A DNA stretch of 11,614 nt from an uncultured Clostridium sp. (GTDB lineage Bacteria > Bacillota > Clostridia > TANB77 > CAG-508): NCBI GenBank assembly GCA_947426875.1, contig CANEFU010000016.1, positions 1 to 11,614 of the forward strand, read 5' to 3'. Below the pieces are notes generated by a model, which saw only the letters and a list, made by a program, of their open reading frames with translations, was not told the origin of the DNA and did no database searches. Below are positions 1 through 8,020 of this stretch, piece by piece. Each line of letters starts with the position of its first letter. The first letter of the stretch is position 1. The translations under genes were made by a program, and so were the position numbers.

Positions 1-589
1 TTCTTAAATCATAATTAAACGTTTCGATAATAACTCTTTGTGCACTTGCTCCTTCTTTTAGATTAGAACGAATCAACAAAGATAAAATGCCATTTTGCAC
101 ATTTGCTACATATTCCACTGTGTAAATAATATTTTTATCTTGGCTCTGTAATACACTATTGGTTTTATCTACAAATTCTTCTATTTTTTTATTATATTCT
201 TCTATTTTACGATTATTAATATTGATGTATGGAATATGAACTTCTACCTCATAACTATTTAATTTGCTTTCCGTTTTTTCTGTTTTAGTATAAACAAGTG
301 GTTTATCCTTTTCTTTCTTTTTATTATCTTGTGCTTCTCCACTTTCGATTGTAATGGTATTCGTAAAGATTTCGTCAAATTCTGCCTTTAATAGTTCTGT
401 TTCCTCCTCAGTCTTTTTACCCAATTTTATTTCTGTTTCAAACCCTATCCAGCTACCTATATCAATCCTTGCATAAAATTGAACGTAAAAAGCAATTATA
501 ATCGATATGATACATATTAATACTATACTTACATAGATAATAATATCTTTTTTCTTAAATGGACTTTTTTCAGGTAAAACTACTTTCAT
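1..589 (-). CDS. Membrane-anchored DUF4163-like protein, 3' end cut off by the window
   Basis: Reading the minus strand from the ATG at 587-589 gives 196 codons open to the window edge. An AAGGAGT ribosome binding site lies just upstream. The protein starts with a short basic cytoplasmic tail, then one hydrophobic segment at about residues 16-38, so the rest is probably outside the cell. A Lys/Glu-rich linker follows to about residue 105. The region after it (EVEVHIPYINI, then IEEYNKKIEEFVDK, then GILSLLIRSN and ETFNYDLR) resembles the DUF4163 domain seen in RsiV-type anti-sigma factors and in PdaC-type envelope proteins. That resemblance is from memory of the family and is moderate. The role is unknown. 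It is transcribed away from the clpE-like gene. Confidence 0.75.
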   Translation of the reverse strand, partial: MKVVLPEKSPFKKKDIIIYVSIVLICIISIIIAFYVQFYARIDIGSWIGFETEIKLGKKTEEETELLKAEFDEIFTNTITIESGEAQDNKKKEKDKPLVYTKTEKTESKLNSYEVEVHIPYININNRKIEEYNKKIEEFVDKTNSVLQSQDKNIIYTVEYVANVQNGILSLLIRSNLKEGASAQRVIIETFNYDLR

Positions 590-619
590 TTTTACTCCTT
601 ATTTCTAATTTTCTTTTTT

Positions 620-648
620 ATTATAACATTTTTCTCTTTTTTTCGCAA
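620..648 (-). promoter_or_regulatory. Sigma-A promoter of the DUF4163-like gene
   Basis: On the minus strand the -35 is TTGCGA (643-648) and the -10 is TATAAT (620-625), with a 17-nt spacer. A TG one base before the -10 makes it an extended -10. It lies about 30 bases before the start codon. Confidence 0.65.
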
Positions 649-694
649 CCTCTTAAAAAAGCTATTTTGTATTAAAAATCATTCTACAAAATTA

Positions 695-723
695 TTGACT
701 ATTTAGCGTTTTTGCGGTATTAT
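695..723 (+). promoter_or_regulatory. Sigma-A promoter of the clpE-like/pgsA operon
   Basis: TTGACT at 695-700, a 17-nt spacer, and TATTAT at 718-723. The predicted transcript start is near 730. No CIRCE element or CtsR heptad repeat is visible around it, so the usual heat-shock control of clp genes cannot be seen here. Confidence 0.6.
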
Positions 724-765
724 AGTATAGATTAAATTTAGATAGAAATGAGGAAACAAAAATAT

Positions 766-3132
766 ATGTTATGTTCAGAATGTAATGAAAACCCAGCTAT
801 CCTTTTTTATAAAAAAATAGAAAATGGAAAAGAAACCATGGAAGGATATTGTTATAACTGTGCTAAGGAAAAAGGAATTAATCCAAATGAAGTATTAGCA
901 AAACAAAATGATATTTTATCAAAAGATAAGGTAAACCTTAGCGATATGGCTAAACAATTTGAAAGTATTTTTAAAGACTTAGCTGAAAATATTAATTTAG
1001 AAGATATTGAAAATATAGAAGGTGCTATTACCTTTGAAAATACAGACCTTAATAGTGATGATGAAAATGCTCCTAAAATAGCAGGTGCTGCTATTCCACT
1101 TGGTTCTATTTTCTCTAATATGTTCCATGAATCCAATCATAAAGACAAAGAAGAACAAGGAGAATCTATCAGTGGAAGAAAAAAAGTAAAAGTAGAAAAA
1201 AAGAAAAATACGAAACAAAATAAAAAGAAAAAGTTCTTAGATACTTATGGAACCAATCTAACCAACAAAGCGAAAAACAACGAGCTTGATATTGTCATTG
1301 GTAGAGATAAAGAAATTCAAAGAATTGTCCAAATTTTAAATAGACGTTCTAAAAATAATCCTTGCTTAATTGGAGAGCCTGGTGTTGGTAAAACGGCTAT
1401 TGCACAAGGACTAGCTATCAAAATAGCCAATCAAAATGTACCAGCTAAACTTTTAAATAAAGAAGTTTACTTACTAGATATGACATCTGTTATTGCTGGT
1501 ACACAATTTAGAGGTCAGTTCGAATCCAGAATGAAAGGAATTATCGACGAATGTAAAGAATATGGAAATATTATTTTAGTCATCGATGAAATTCATAATA
1601 TTATTGGTGCTGGCGATGGAGAGCACTCTATGAATGCTGCTAATATCCTAAAACCTGCTCTATCTAATGGTGAAATCCAACTAATTGGTACTACTACTTT
1701 GAAAGAATATAGAAAATATATCGAAAAAGATTCTGCTTTAGAAAGAAGATTTCAACAAGTTTTAGTAGAAGAACCAAATATTGATGATTCTATTGGTATT
1801 CTAGAAGGTATTAAGAAATATTATGAGGAATATCATAAAGTAAAAATTTCTTCTGATATCATTCGTCAAGCTGTTATCATGTCAGAGAAATACATTCATG
1901 ACAGATTTTTACCAGATAAAGCAATTGATATTTTAGATGAGGCTTGTTCTCGTATTAATTTAGAAAATAAAGACTTATACAAATTAGAAATGTTAAAACA
2001 AGAGCTTTCTCGTGTACAAGCTGAAAAAGAAGAAGTGATTGCAGCTGATTCTACGGAAGATTATCAAAAAGCTGCTGACCTAAAAACACGTGAATGTCAA
2101 TTAATCGAACAAATTGACAAATTAAACAGTAAAATGAAACTAAAACAAATTACCATTCAAGACATCGCAAATGTTATTGAAAGCTGGACAAAAATACCAG
2201 TTAAAAAAATAACAGAGGCTGAAACCCAAAAACTTTTGAATTTAGAAACCAATCTTCATAAAAGAATTATCGCTCAAGAGGAAGCTGTTAGTAGTGTAGC
2301 AAGAGCTATTCGTAGAAATCGTGCTGGCTTACAAAATTCTAAAAGACCACCATCTTTTATCTTTGTCGGACCAACTGGTGTTGGAAAAACAGAGCTTGCT
2401 AAATCTCTTGCTTATGAAATGTTTGGAAGTGAAGATGCCATTATCAGAGTAGATATGTCTGAATATATGGAAAGTCACTCTACCTCAAAATTAATTGGTG
2501 CACCTCCAGGATATGTTGGTTATGATGATGCAGGACAATTAACAGATAAAGTAAAAAGAAAACCATATTCTATTATTTTATTAGATGAGATTGAAAAAGC
2601 TCATCCTGATGTATTTAATATTTTACTTCAAGTATTAGATGATGGGAAATTAACCGATAGTCAAGGTAACTCTGTAAGTTTTGCTAATACGATTATCATT
2701 ATGACCTCTAACGCAGGCTCTAACTTAAATAACAATTCAATCGGATTCGGTGGGCAAACAGTTAATAAAAATAAAATCATGGACAGTCTAAAAGATGTAT
2801 TCCGTCCTGAATTTCTAAATAGAGTAGATGAAATTGTAGCCTTTGATAGTTTAACAAAAGAACAATTATTACAAATTGTGGATTTAATGTTAAAAGACAC
2901 CATACAAGCTTTAAACGATAAAGATATCAACATGGAAATCAGTCAAAAAGCCAAAAACTTTATTTTAGAAAAAGGTACTGATATTAAATTTGGTGCCAGA
3001 CCGCTAAGAAGAGCTATCCAAAGATACATTGATGATGAGCTTTCTGAAATGATTTTGCGTAGCACTCTTATCGATGGAAAAACTGTTGCAGTAGATTTAA
3101 AAAATGATAAACTAGAATTCGAAATAAAATAG
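766..3132 (+). CDS. clpE: ClpE-like AAA+ unfoldase with N-terminal zinc finger
   Basis: ATP-driven unfoldase that would feed substrates to the ClpP peptidase in the cytoplasm. Residues 3-32 hold two CxxC pairs (MLCSEC and YCYNC), the zinc finger of ClpE; the double Clp_N repeat of ClpC/ClpB is absent. A long Lys-rich linker leads to AAA module 1: Walker A GEPGVGKT at 203-210, Walker B DE at 274-275, arginine finger in ALERRF. A UVR-like coiled segment lies near 428-455. Module 2 has Walker A GPTGVGKT at 535-542, pore loop GYVG, DE at 607-608 and sensor-2 GARPLRR at 743-749. The IGF tripeptide at 659-661 matches the ClpP-docking loop. I chose ATG 766 over the in-frame ATG at 748 because the family begins directly at MLC and a GAGGA sits upstream of 766, while nothing precedes 748. 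ClpC-type naming is also possible. It is the first gene of an operon with pgsA. Confidence 0.9.
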   Translation: MLCSECNENPAILFYKKIENGKETMEGYCYNCAKEKGINPNEVLAKQNDILSKDKVNLSDMAKQFESIFKDLAENINLEDIENIEGAITFENTDLNSDDENAPKIAGAAIPLGSIFSNMFHESNHKDKEEQGESISGRKKVKVEKKKNTKQNKKKKFLDTYGTNLTNKAKNNELDIVIGRDKEIQRIVQILNRRSKNNPCLIGEPGVGKTAIAQGLAIKIANQNVPAKLLNKEVYLLDMTSVIAGTQFRGQFESRMKGIIDECKEYGNIILVIDEIHNIIGAGDGEHSMNAANILKPALSNGEIQLIGTTTLKEYRKYIEKDSALERRFQQVLVEEPNIDDSIGILEGIKKYYEEYHKVKISSDIIRQAVIMSEKYIHDRFLPDKAIDILDEACSRINLENKDLYKLEMLKQELSRVQAEKEEVIAADSTEDYQKAADLKTRECQLIEQIDKLNSKMKLKQITIQDIANVIESWTKIPVKKITEAETQKLLNLETNLHKRIIAQEEAVSSVARAIRRNRAGLQNSKRPPSFIFVGPTGVGKTELAKSLAYEMFGSEDAIIRVDMSEYMESHSTSKLIGAPPGYVGYDDAGQLTDKVKRKPYSIILLDEIEKAHPDVFNILLQVLDDGKLTDSQGNSVSFANTIIIMTSNAGSNLNNNSIGFGGQTVNKNKIMDSLKDVFRPEFLNRVDEIVAFDSLTKEQLLQIVDLMLKDTIQALNDKDINMEISQKAKNFILEKGTDIKFGARPLRRAIQRYIDDELSEMILRSTLIDGKTVAVDLKNDKLEFEIK

Positions 3133-3141
3133 GAGAAAATT

Positions 3142-3726
3142 ATGTTAAAATATATACCAAACACTTTAACCATTCTTCGCTTTTTATTAATACCAGCTAT
3201 TGTATTTTATATTTTTACAAATAACTACATACTAGCATTTGTATTTTTTACCATATCTGGTATCACTGATGTAGCAGATGGTTTTATTGCCAGAAAATTC
3301 AATTTAGTTTCTAACTTTGGGAAATTGATGGACCCTTTAGCTGATAAGCTAACACAAATAGCCACCTTAGCTTCTCTTGTGTTTACTCATATTATTCCCA
3401 TTTGGATTTTACTAATTGTTTTATTAAAAGAATTTATTATGATTTGTGGTGCTTCTTTCCTATACGGAAAAGACGTTGTCGTTTATAGTAAATGGTACGG
3501 AAAGCTAGCTACTGTATTATTCTATATAGCCATTGTCATTTCTCTTTTACTAAAACAATTTAAAATAACTGGTATTTGGGAAAACTTAGATTTAGGTTTA
3601 TTTGCCTTCGCTTTAGTCACTACCGTGTTTTCTTTAATTATGTATGTTAGAGATTTATATCAAAAAGGCTTTATTGATAAACAAGATTTAAATAAAGAAG
3701 TTACGATTGATAAAAATACAAAATAA
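3142..3726 (+). CDS. pgsA: CDP-diacylglycerol--glycerol-3-phosphate 3-phosphatidyltransferase
   Basis: Integral membrane enzyme that transfers the phosphatidyl group from CDP-diacylglycerol to glycerol-3-phosphate, the committed step to phosphatidylglycerol. The full CDP-alcohol phosphotransferase signature (DxxDGxxAR, eight residues, GxxxDxxxD) is present, with metal-binding Asp43, Asp46, Asp64 and Asp68. At 194 residues it has normal PgsA length, with several hydrophobic helices and a short charged C-terminal tail. The ribosome binding site AGGAG (3131-3135) overlaps the TAG stop of the clpE-like gene, and the gap is 9 nt, so the two genes are probably cotranscribed. The TAA stop lies inside the stem of a terminator-like repeat. 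Other CDP-alcohol transferases share the motif, but length and the N-terminal PNTLTILR favour PgsA. Confidence 0.9.
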   Translation: MLKYIPNTLTILRFLLIPAIVFYIFTNNYILAFVFFTISGITDVADGFIARKFNLVSNFGKLMDPLADKLTQIATLASLVFTHIIPIWILLIVLLKEFIMICGASFLYGKDVVVYSKWYGKLATVLFYIAIVISLLLKQFKITGIWENLDLGLFAFALVTTVFSLIMYVRDLYQKGFIDKQDLNKEVTIDKNTK

Positions 3727-3758
3727 GGATTTGGGGACGGCCCCCAAATCCTTATTTT
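3720..3758 (+). terminator. pgsA terminator, copy 1 of a GC-core palindromic repeat
   Basis: A perfect 17-bp stem (3720-3736 with 3742-3758) closes a loop of ACGGC. The core reads AAGGATTTGGGGACGGCCCC and is followed by a T-rich tract. The stop codon of pgsA (3724-3726) is inside the left arm. It lies between convergent genes and could act in both directions. The same core recurs near 5270 and 8100. Confidence 0.85.
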
Positions 3759-3804
3759 ATATTCTTATTAATCTCAGCTAATGTCCCTATTTTTCCCCTA
3801 AAAT

Positions 3805-3825
3805 AAAAAAAACTTTATTAAGTTT
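3805..3825 (-). terminator. Possible weak terminator of the 127-residue gene
   Basis: On the minus strand AAACTT-AATA-AAGTTT forms a 6-bp AT-only hairpin that starts in the stop codon and runs straight into eight T residues. The stem is weak, so the stronger repeat hairpin just beyond it may be the real terminator. Confidence 0.35.
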
Positions 3826-4207
3826 ATCTTACATTCTTCCATAAAGTATAATTGTATCTTGCTGTATCCCAGTCATTGCCTTCATTATAAAGCATAAATG
3901 TTACACTCACATTATGCGTTTCATCTGTTGATAATAAATGCATGGCTTTTTGAATATCAAATTGCTTTACACTCGATACAAATGTTATTTTTAATGTTCC
4001 CCTAGATTTTGCCTTTTCATTCCTAGCTACTAAATCAAAATAGATTTCTTTTTTATAATATCCCATGTACTCATTTGACTTATAAATTAAATCTAATTCT
4101 TCTTCTAATCCCTCTAATTTCGGAATTTCAAATTTGTCAAATATTTCTTTAAAAGTTGTATTTTTTTCTAATTCTTTTTCTATTGTATTTTTTAATGAAC
4201 TTTCCAT
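3824..4207 (-). CDS. Unrecognised 127-residue protein
   Basis: The ATG at 4205-4207 has a strong AGGAGG ribosome binding site, so this is very probably a real gene. I do not recognise the family. The protein has no signal peptide or membrane segment and looks cytoplasmic. Residues 1-45 are acidic and charged, with predicted helices (SLKNTIEKELEKN). The rest looks beta-rich, with aromatic residues at the end (DWDTARYNYTLWKNVR). It is transcribed divergently from the LysR-family regulator, a layout that often pairs such a regulator with its target. That pairing is inference only. A perfect palindrome sits in its 5' leader. Confidence 0.7.
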   Translation of the reverse strand: MESSLKNTIEKELEKNTTFKEIFDKFEIPKLEGLEEELDLIYKSNEYMGYYKKEIYFDLVARNEKAKSRGTLKITFVSSVKQFDIQKAMHLLSTDETHNVSVTFMLYNEGNDWDTARYNYTLWKNVR

Positions 4208-4225
4208 AATTTCCTCCTTTTTCTT

Positions 4226-4243
4226 ATTTTATCATGATAAAAT
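4226..4243. promoter_or_regulatory. Perfect 18-bp palindrome, candidate operator
   Basis: ATTTTATCATGATAAAAT is a perfect inverted repeat with no spacer, in the leader of the minus-strand gene, about 19 nt before its start codon. It lies between that gene and the divergent LysR-family gene. It could bind a dimeric regulator. It is AT-rich, so chance cannot be excluded. Confidence 0.45.
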
Positions 4244-4264
4244 GGATTAATTTTTAAATTTTCC

Positions 4265-4293
4265 TTGTTTTTTAAATATAATTCTATTATAAT
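4265..4293 (+). promoter_or_regulatory. Sigma-A promoter of the LysR-family gene
   Basis: TTGTTT at 4265-4270, a 17-nt spacer, and a consensus TATAAT at 4288-4293, giving a leader of roughly 55 nt. On the opposite strand an overlapping TATAAT (about 4286-4291) could serve the divergent gene, so the two promoters may compete. Confidence 0.6.
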
Positions 4294-4353
4294 ACATTTA
4301 ATAGTATAAGTAAAATATATATATTTTATATTAGATATAAAGGAGTTTTATAT

Positions 4354-5251
4354 GTGGATATTATTAATCACAATTTTGACCTTAACCTCTATAAAGTATT
4401 TTATACAGTGGCACAAACTAAAAGTATATCAAAAGCTGCTGAACTACTATATGTTTCACAGCCAGCTGTTAGTTACAGTATAAAAACATTGGAGGAGACT
4501 TTAGGTGGCAAATTACTTTATCGTAATCCAAAGGGAGTAGAATTAACACCTGAAGCTGAAAAATTATATGATTCTGTAAAATCTTGCTATCAATCCTTAT
4601 TAGTCGGCGAAAAACTTTTCACAGAAGATACCAATTTAACGCATGGTGAAATTTATATTCGGTTGTAATCCTAGTTTATTTCAAGTAGGTTTATATCCCT
4701 ATATCTCTACTTATCACAAACAATATCCTGGTATCAAAATTCATATCATTAGTAAGCCTGCTTCTGACTTAATAAAAATGTTAGAAAAACATGAATTAGA
4801 TATGGTTATTCGTAAATTTGGGATGGAAACTACGTATCGAAACTTTTCTGTTAAAATTGCCACTCAAATTACCCATTGTTTTTTTTGTAACAATGATTTT
4901 AAACATTTGGCTTCAAAAGATGATGTTTCTTTAGAAGAATTATCAAAATATCCTCTTTTACTATTGAATCAAACTAGTTATGAGCGAAAAGCTTTAGATA
5001 ATGATTTCAAAAAACATGGCATAAAATTAGAGCCTATCATGGATTTTACTTATCATGCACCTATTTTACATTTAGTAAAACACGGCTACGGTATAGGATA
5101 CACATTAAAAGAATCCATTCAATCAGAACTAGATTCTGGCGAACTTTATCGTATTCCTGTTAGCGAGGTTTCTTCTTTGCATAATTTAGGAATCGTTTAT
5201 AATGAAAAATATCTTTCTTCTGCTGCTAATAAACTTATCTCTATTATTTAA
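4354..5251 (+). CDS. LysR-family transcriptional regulator, joined by a +1 shift at CGG 4660
   Basis: DNA-binding regulator of unknown target. Translation starts at GTG 4354, eight bases after AGGAG; the overlapping ATG at 4352 is in another frame. Residues 1-75 form the winged helix-turn-helix, with SISKAAELLYVSQPAVSYSI as the HTH. The first frame ends at TAA 4666-4668 after 104 codons. Skipping C4660 continues as GEIYIGCNPSLF, which restores the LysR-family G-x-I-x-I-G junction into the effector-binding domain. That second frame is open for 196 codons to TAA 5249-5251. The joined product is 298 residues, normal for the family, with no other defect. The effector domain includes HAPILHLVKHGYGIGYT, typical of the family. 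It is either recoded or recently inactivated. Confidence 0.8.
4657..4668 (+). other. Candidate +1 recoding site ATT CGG TTG TAA
   Basis: The zero frame reads ATT CGG TTG TAA. Skipping the C at 4660 gives ATT GGT TGT, encoding Ile-Gly-Cys, which fits the LysR-family consensus. The architecture, in-frame CGG followed by one codon and a stop, is the same as at 9229-9240 on the minus strand. Confidence 0.55.
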
Positions 5252-5254
5252 AAA

Positions 5255-5289
5255 AATGAGGATTTTGGGGCCGTCCCCAAATCCTCATT
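5255..5289 (-). terminator. ppaC terminator, copy 2 of the GC-core repeat
   Basis: Arms 5255-5270 and 5275-5289 pair with one bulged base around a loop that reads ACGG on the minus strand. A run of seven T residues follows in the ppaC direction. The hairpin begins in the ppaC stop codon. It also lies 3 nt after the LysR-family stop and could stop that transcript as well. Confidence 0.8.
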
Positions 5290-6211
5290 ATATATTTTTA
5301 TCAATCTCTGGTAATAATTGTTTTTTTCTTGAAACTACACCTTCTAAAAATGCTTTGTCATTTTCTAATTCTTTTCCATAAGCTAGTTTGATAACATCTG
5401 TTTTTTCTCCTAATGCAATAATTTCTGAATTGCTATTTAATATGTCTGTAATTGCAAATACAAATAAATCTAAACCTTTTTCTTCTATTGTCTTATTCAT
5501 TGCTGCTTTTAATTCCTCTTCTCTTTTTAAGACATCTTCTATACTAACTGTATTTACTTGAGCAATTACAAAGCTAGTAGCATCTTTTTCGAATTTTTTA
5601 GCATCTAAGTTAATTAATTCTTCAGCTGAAAAATCGTCTAAGTCTGTTCCTGCTTTTAACATTTCTATTCCATATTCATTTACATCAATTTCTGCTATTT
5701 CAGCTAATTCTTTTAAAGCCTTTTTATCATCCTCTGTTGTAGTTGGTGATTTTAATAGCAAAGTATCTGAAATAATCGCACTAAGACATAATATTGCTAT
5801 GTTTTTCTCTATTTCTATGCCGTTTTCTTTATATAATTTATATAATACAGTAGCTGTACATCCAACTGGTTCTGTTCTATAATATAATTGATATGGTGCT
5901 TTAAAATTCATTGTATGATGGTCTATTACTTTTAAAATTTTACCATTTTCAATATTATCAACACATTGACTAGCTTCATTATGGTCTACTAATATTACTT
6001 CTTGCCCCTCTTCTATGTCCTCTACATATGGGATTTCTTCTAATCTTAAATAATCTAATATGTATTTTGTTTCTTTATTTATTTTTCCTATTCTTACAGC
6101 CTTACACTTATCATTTCCCATTTTCTTTTCTAAATTTTCCATTACGATACTGGAACAGATTGAATCTGTGTCTGGATTTTTATGTCCAAAAATTAATATT
6201 TCTTTTTCCAT
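5288..6211 (-). CDS. ppaC: Manganese-dependent inorganic pyrophosphatase (family II)
   Basis: Cytoplasmic DHH-family enzyme that hydrolyses pyrophosphate to two phosphates and so drives biosynthetic reactions forward. The 307-residue product matches family length. Motifs: GHKNPDTDS with His10, Asp14 and Asp16; VDHNE with Asp76; DHH at 97-99; Asp149 in IISDTLL; and the C-terminal SRKKQ of the DHHA2 domain, which binds substrate. The frame is open upstream to an ATG at 6295. I chose 6211 because the family starts at MEKEILIFGH and AAGGAAG precedes it at good spacing. No CBS domains are inserted, so adenine-nucleotide regulation is not expected. It lies 84 nt downstream of the dGTPase-like gene on the same strand and is probably cotranscribed with it. 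Confidence 0.93.
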   Translation of the reverse strand: MEKEILIFGHKNPDTDSICSSIVMENLEKKMGNDKCKAVRIGKINKETKYILDYLRLEEIPYVEDIEEGQEVILVDHNEASQCVDNIENGKILKVIDHHTMNFKAPYQLYYRTEPVGCTATVLYKLYKENGIEIEKNIAILCLSAIISDTLLLKSPTTTEDDKKALKELAEIAEIDVNEYGIEMLKAGTDLDDFSAEELINLDAKKFEKDATSFVIAQVNTVSIEDVLKREEELKAAMNKTIEEKGLDLFVFAITDILNSNSEIIALGEKTDVIKLAYGKELENDKAFLEGVVSRKKQLLPEIDKNI

Positions 6212-6295
6212 TTTACTGCTTCCTTTCATTCTTGATTTTTTATCTTTAAAATTATATAATTTCTTTTTTATATTGTCAATAGGCGGTTTTAACAT

Positions 6296-7951
6296 TTACC
6301 TTTCTTCTTTCAAGTGTTTATTATCTGGTGATACTTGTTTCTTTTGCCATTTTTCTTTTAGCTGTATGGCAGACTTTTTCCTTCTTTCTTCTTCTGACAA
6401 TTTCGGTGTTTCTCCTAACTTTTGATTTATTCCTTCTATGTCGATTACTTCTCTTCTTTCTTTTCTTGCACAGTCCGCTTTTTCCATTTCTTTATACAAT
6501 AAACTATCTAACTCGGCATCTTCTTTTATCTTTCTTCTTGTCTCTAGTATCGTTTCTATTCCTTCTGGCGTTAGTTCTTGCACAAAATTAGCATCTTTAT
6601 CTCTAATGATATTCCTAGCTTCTCTCACTGTATGTGATTGCTCTTGTTTTCCTCTCCATTGTTCAATTCTTTCTTGTTGCTGACTTCTTTTAACATCTTT
6701 TATTTCTTCTGGTGTAATTGGTTCTATTCCTTTTCCTGTTACAATTCTCTGTTTCACTAATCTTAAGTATTCTTTTCTAGCTCTTTCATTATCCATGCTT
6801 ATTATAAAATCAACTGCTTTTTCTGCTCCTGTCTTATCTTTGCTTTGCAAAGTATCATGTACACTATGAATCTTTTCTTCTATCTCTAAATTAATGGGAG
6901 TAACTCTTGTATAATATTTTGTATGCATTTCATCTGAATTGGTATAATAATATTCTAATAATTTTGATATGATTACTCTGTTTCTTTCTATATTTTCAGA
7001 TGTTAATAATCCTTTTCCTCCACTTAAATCTAAAAAATATATTGCCTCTTTATAATCTTCCCTAAACTGTGTTACTTCGTTCAGAGCCTTCATATTGTCA
7101 TCTATTTTTCCTTTTTCTATAGCTTCTCTCACTAACTCTTCTTTTATGATATCCATTTTTTCTTTAGCACTCTTTTGTGCATAAGATTTATTCTCAAATT
7201 GCTCTAACTTTATGTATTCACTTATTTCACAAAAATCCATGATTCTAGATTCCACCGTATCCATATGCCTTACTACTTGTGCCACTAAATCTTTTGGACA
7301 TTTTCTTACTCTTTTTCTACTATGAGATAATATTATCTGGATTATTCTGTTAGCATCTATACAATCCAAATTAATTTCTCCATTATGTAATAATTCATAA
7401 AACAATAAGGCACTTTGCTCATTATGCTCAAAACTTAATGCTACTTCTTTTCCCATATGACCTTGCTGTTCTTCATAATCTCTTCCAAAACACTGAATTC
7501 TTTTTTGTATCATTCTGTCAATTTCTTCTCTATCATCAACGCCTTCCATAAATTGACTAATGCTCTTTTCTCCATCATGTCCAAATGGAGTATGTCCTAA
7601 ATCATGGGCTAGTGAACCAATCTCTGTATACAATAACTCTTTTGTTTTATTTAAGATGAATATTTCACTTTTTTTCTGCTCTTCTGTCGCACATTCATCA
7701 TAAATTCGAGCAACTACCTCTTGTGCTAGTGGTGAAACATTTTCACTATGTTCTAATCTAGACCTTATTCTTTCTTGCTTTTGTTCTCCCTGCTCTCTTG
7801 CTGTTGTTTTTCCATATAGTGATTTGTATGATGATGAATTTATCAGCATATTTTTTACTTTTAATAATTCTTCTATTTCAAGATTTAATTTGTCTTTATC
7901 TTCTTCTAGCTCTATCCTCATTTTCCCTTTATTTATTAGCATATTCTCCAT
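6296..7951 (-). CDS. Divergent HD-domain dGTPase-like triphosphohydrolase
   Basis: HD-superfamily protein resembling dGTPases, which cleave dNTPs to the nucleoside plus triphosphate. The core motifs are RSRLEHS (His68), LAHDLGHTPFGHDGE (His116, Asp117, His120, His125) and FEHNEQS (His176). The GLNLT-like region appears as GEINLDCIDANR. Where dGTPases have a metal-binding ADDIAY segment, this protein reads CEISEY (about 241-246), so the fourth ligand would be Glu242 or lies elsewhere. At 551 residues it is longer than usual, with a charged N-terminal 50 residues and a Lys/Glu/Arg/Gln-rich C-terminal 120 residues lacking a recognised domain. The start has AAGGG upstream. A second ATG at residue 11 also follows AAAGGG, so the exact start is uncertain. 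Activity and substrate are unproven. Confidence 0.8.
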   Translation of the reverse strand: MENMLINKGKMRIELEEDKDKLNLEIEELLKVKNMLINSSSYKSLYGKTTAREQGEQKQERIRSRLEHSENVSPLAQEVVARIYDECATEEQKKSEIFILNKTKELLYTEIGSLAHDLGHTPFGHDGEKSISQFMEGVDDREEIDRMIQKRIQCFGRDYEEQQGHMGKEVALSFEHNEQSALLFYELLHNGEINLDCIDANRIIQIILSHSRKRVRKCPKDLVAQVVRHMDTVESRIMDFCEISEYIKLEQFENKSYAQKSAKEKMDIIKEELVREAIEKGKIDDNMKALNEVTQFREDYKEAIYFLDLSGGKGLLTSENIERNRVIISKLLEYYYTNSDEMHTKYYTRVTPINLEIEEKIHSVHDTLQSKDKTGAEKAVDFIISMDNERARKEYLRLVKQRIVTGKGIEPITPEEIKDVKRSQQQERIEQWRGKQEQSHTVREARNIIRDKDANFVQELTPEGIETILETRRKIKEDAELDSLLYKEMEKADCARKERREVIDIEGINQKLGETPKLSEEERRKKSAIQLKEKWQKKQVSPDNKHLKEER

Positions 7952-7976
7952 TTTCCCTTCTAAACAATTTAAACTA

Positions 7977-8006
7977 ATTATACCATTTTTCTGTAAACTT
8001 ATGCAA
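7977..8006 (-). promoter_or_regulatory. Promoter of the dGTPase-like/ppaC operon
   Basis: On the minus strand TTGCAT (8001-8006), an 18-nt spacer, then TATAAT (7977-7982) preceded by TGG, an extended -10. It lies about 25 nt before the start codon. Confidence 0.6.
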
Positions 8007-8020
8007 TATATTCTAACATA

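Noticed and set aside
590..765. CIRCE or CtsR operator upstream of the clpE-like gene
   Set aside because: Neither the TTAGCACTC inverted repeat nor the GGTCAAA heptad repeat can be found there.
4352..4650. ATG at 4352 as the start of the LysR-family gene
   Set aside because: It is in another frame from the HTH domain. The GTG at 4354 shares the same ribosome binding site and opens the correct frame.
4640..4668. Classical -1 slippery heptamer or prfB-type CTT-TGA shift site in the LysR-family gene
   Set aside because: No X-XXY-YYZ heptamer or CTT-stop is present. The required shift is +1 and the stop is two codons past the needed position.
5828..6425. Long open frames on the opposite strand of the ppaC and dGTPase-like genes
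   Set aside because: They lack ribosome binding sites, are rich in Phe/Leu/Ser as expected for antisense of AT-rich genes, and the opposite strand encodes clear protein families.
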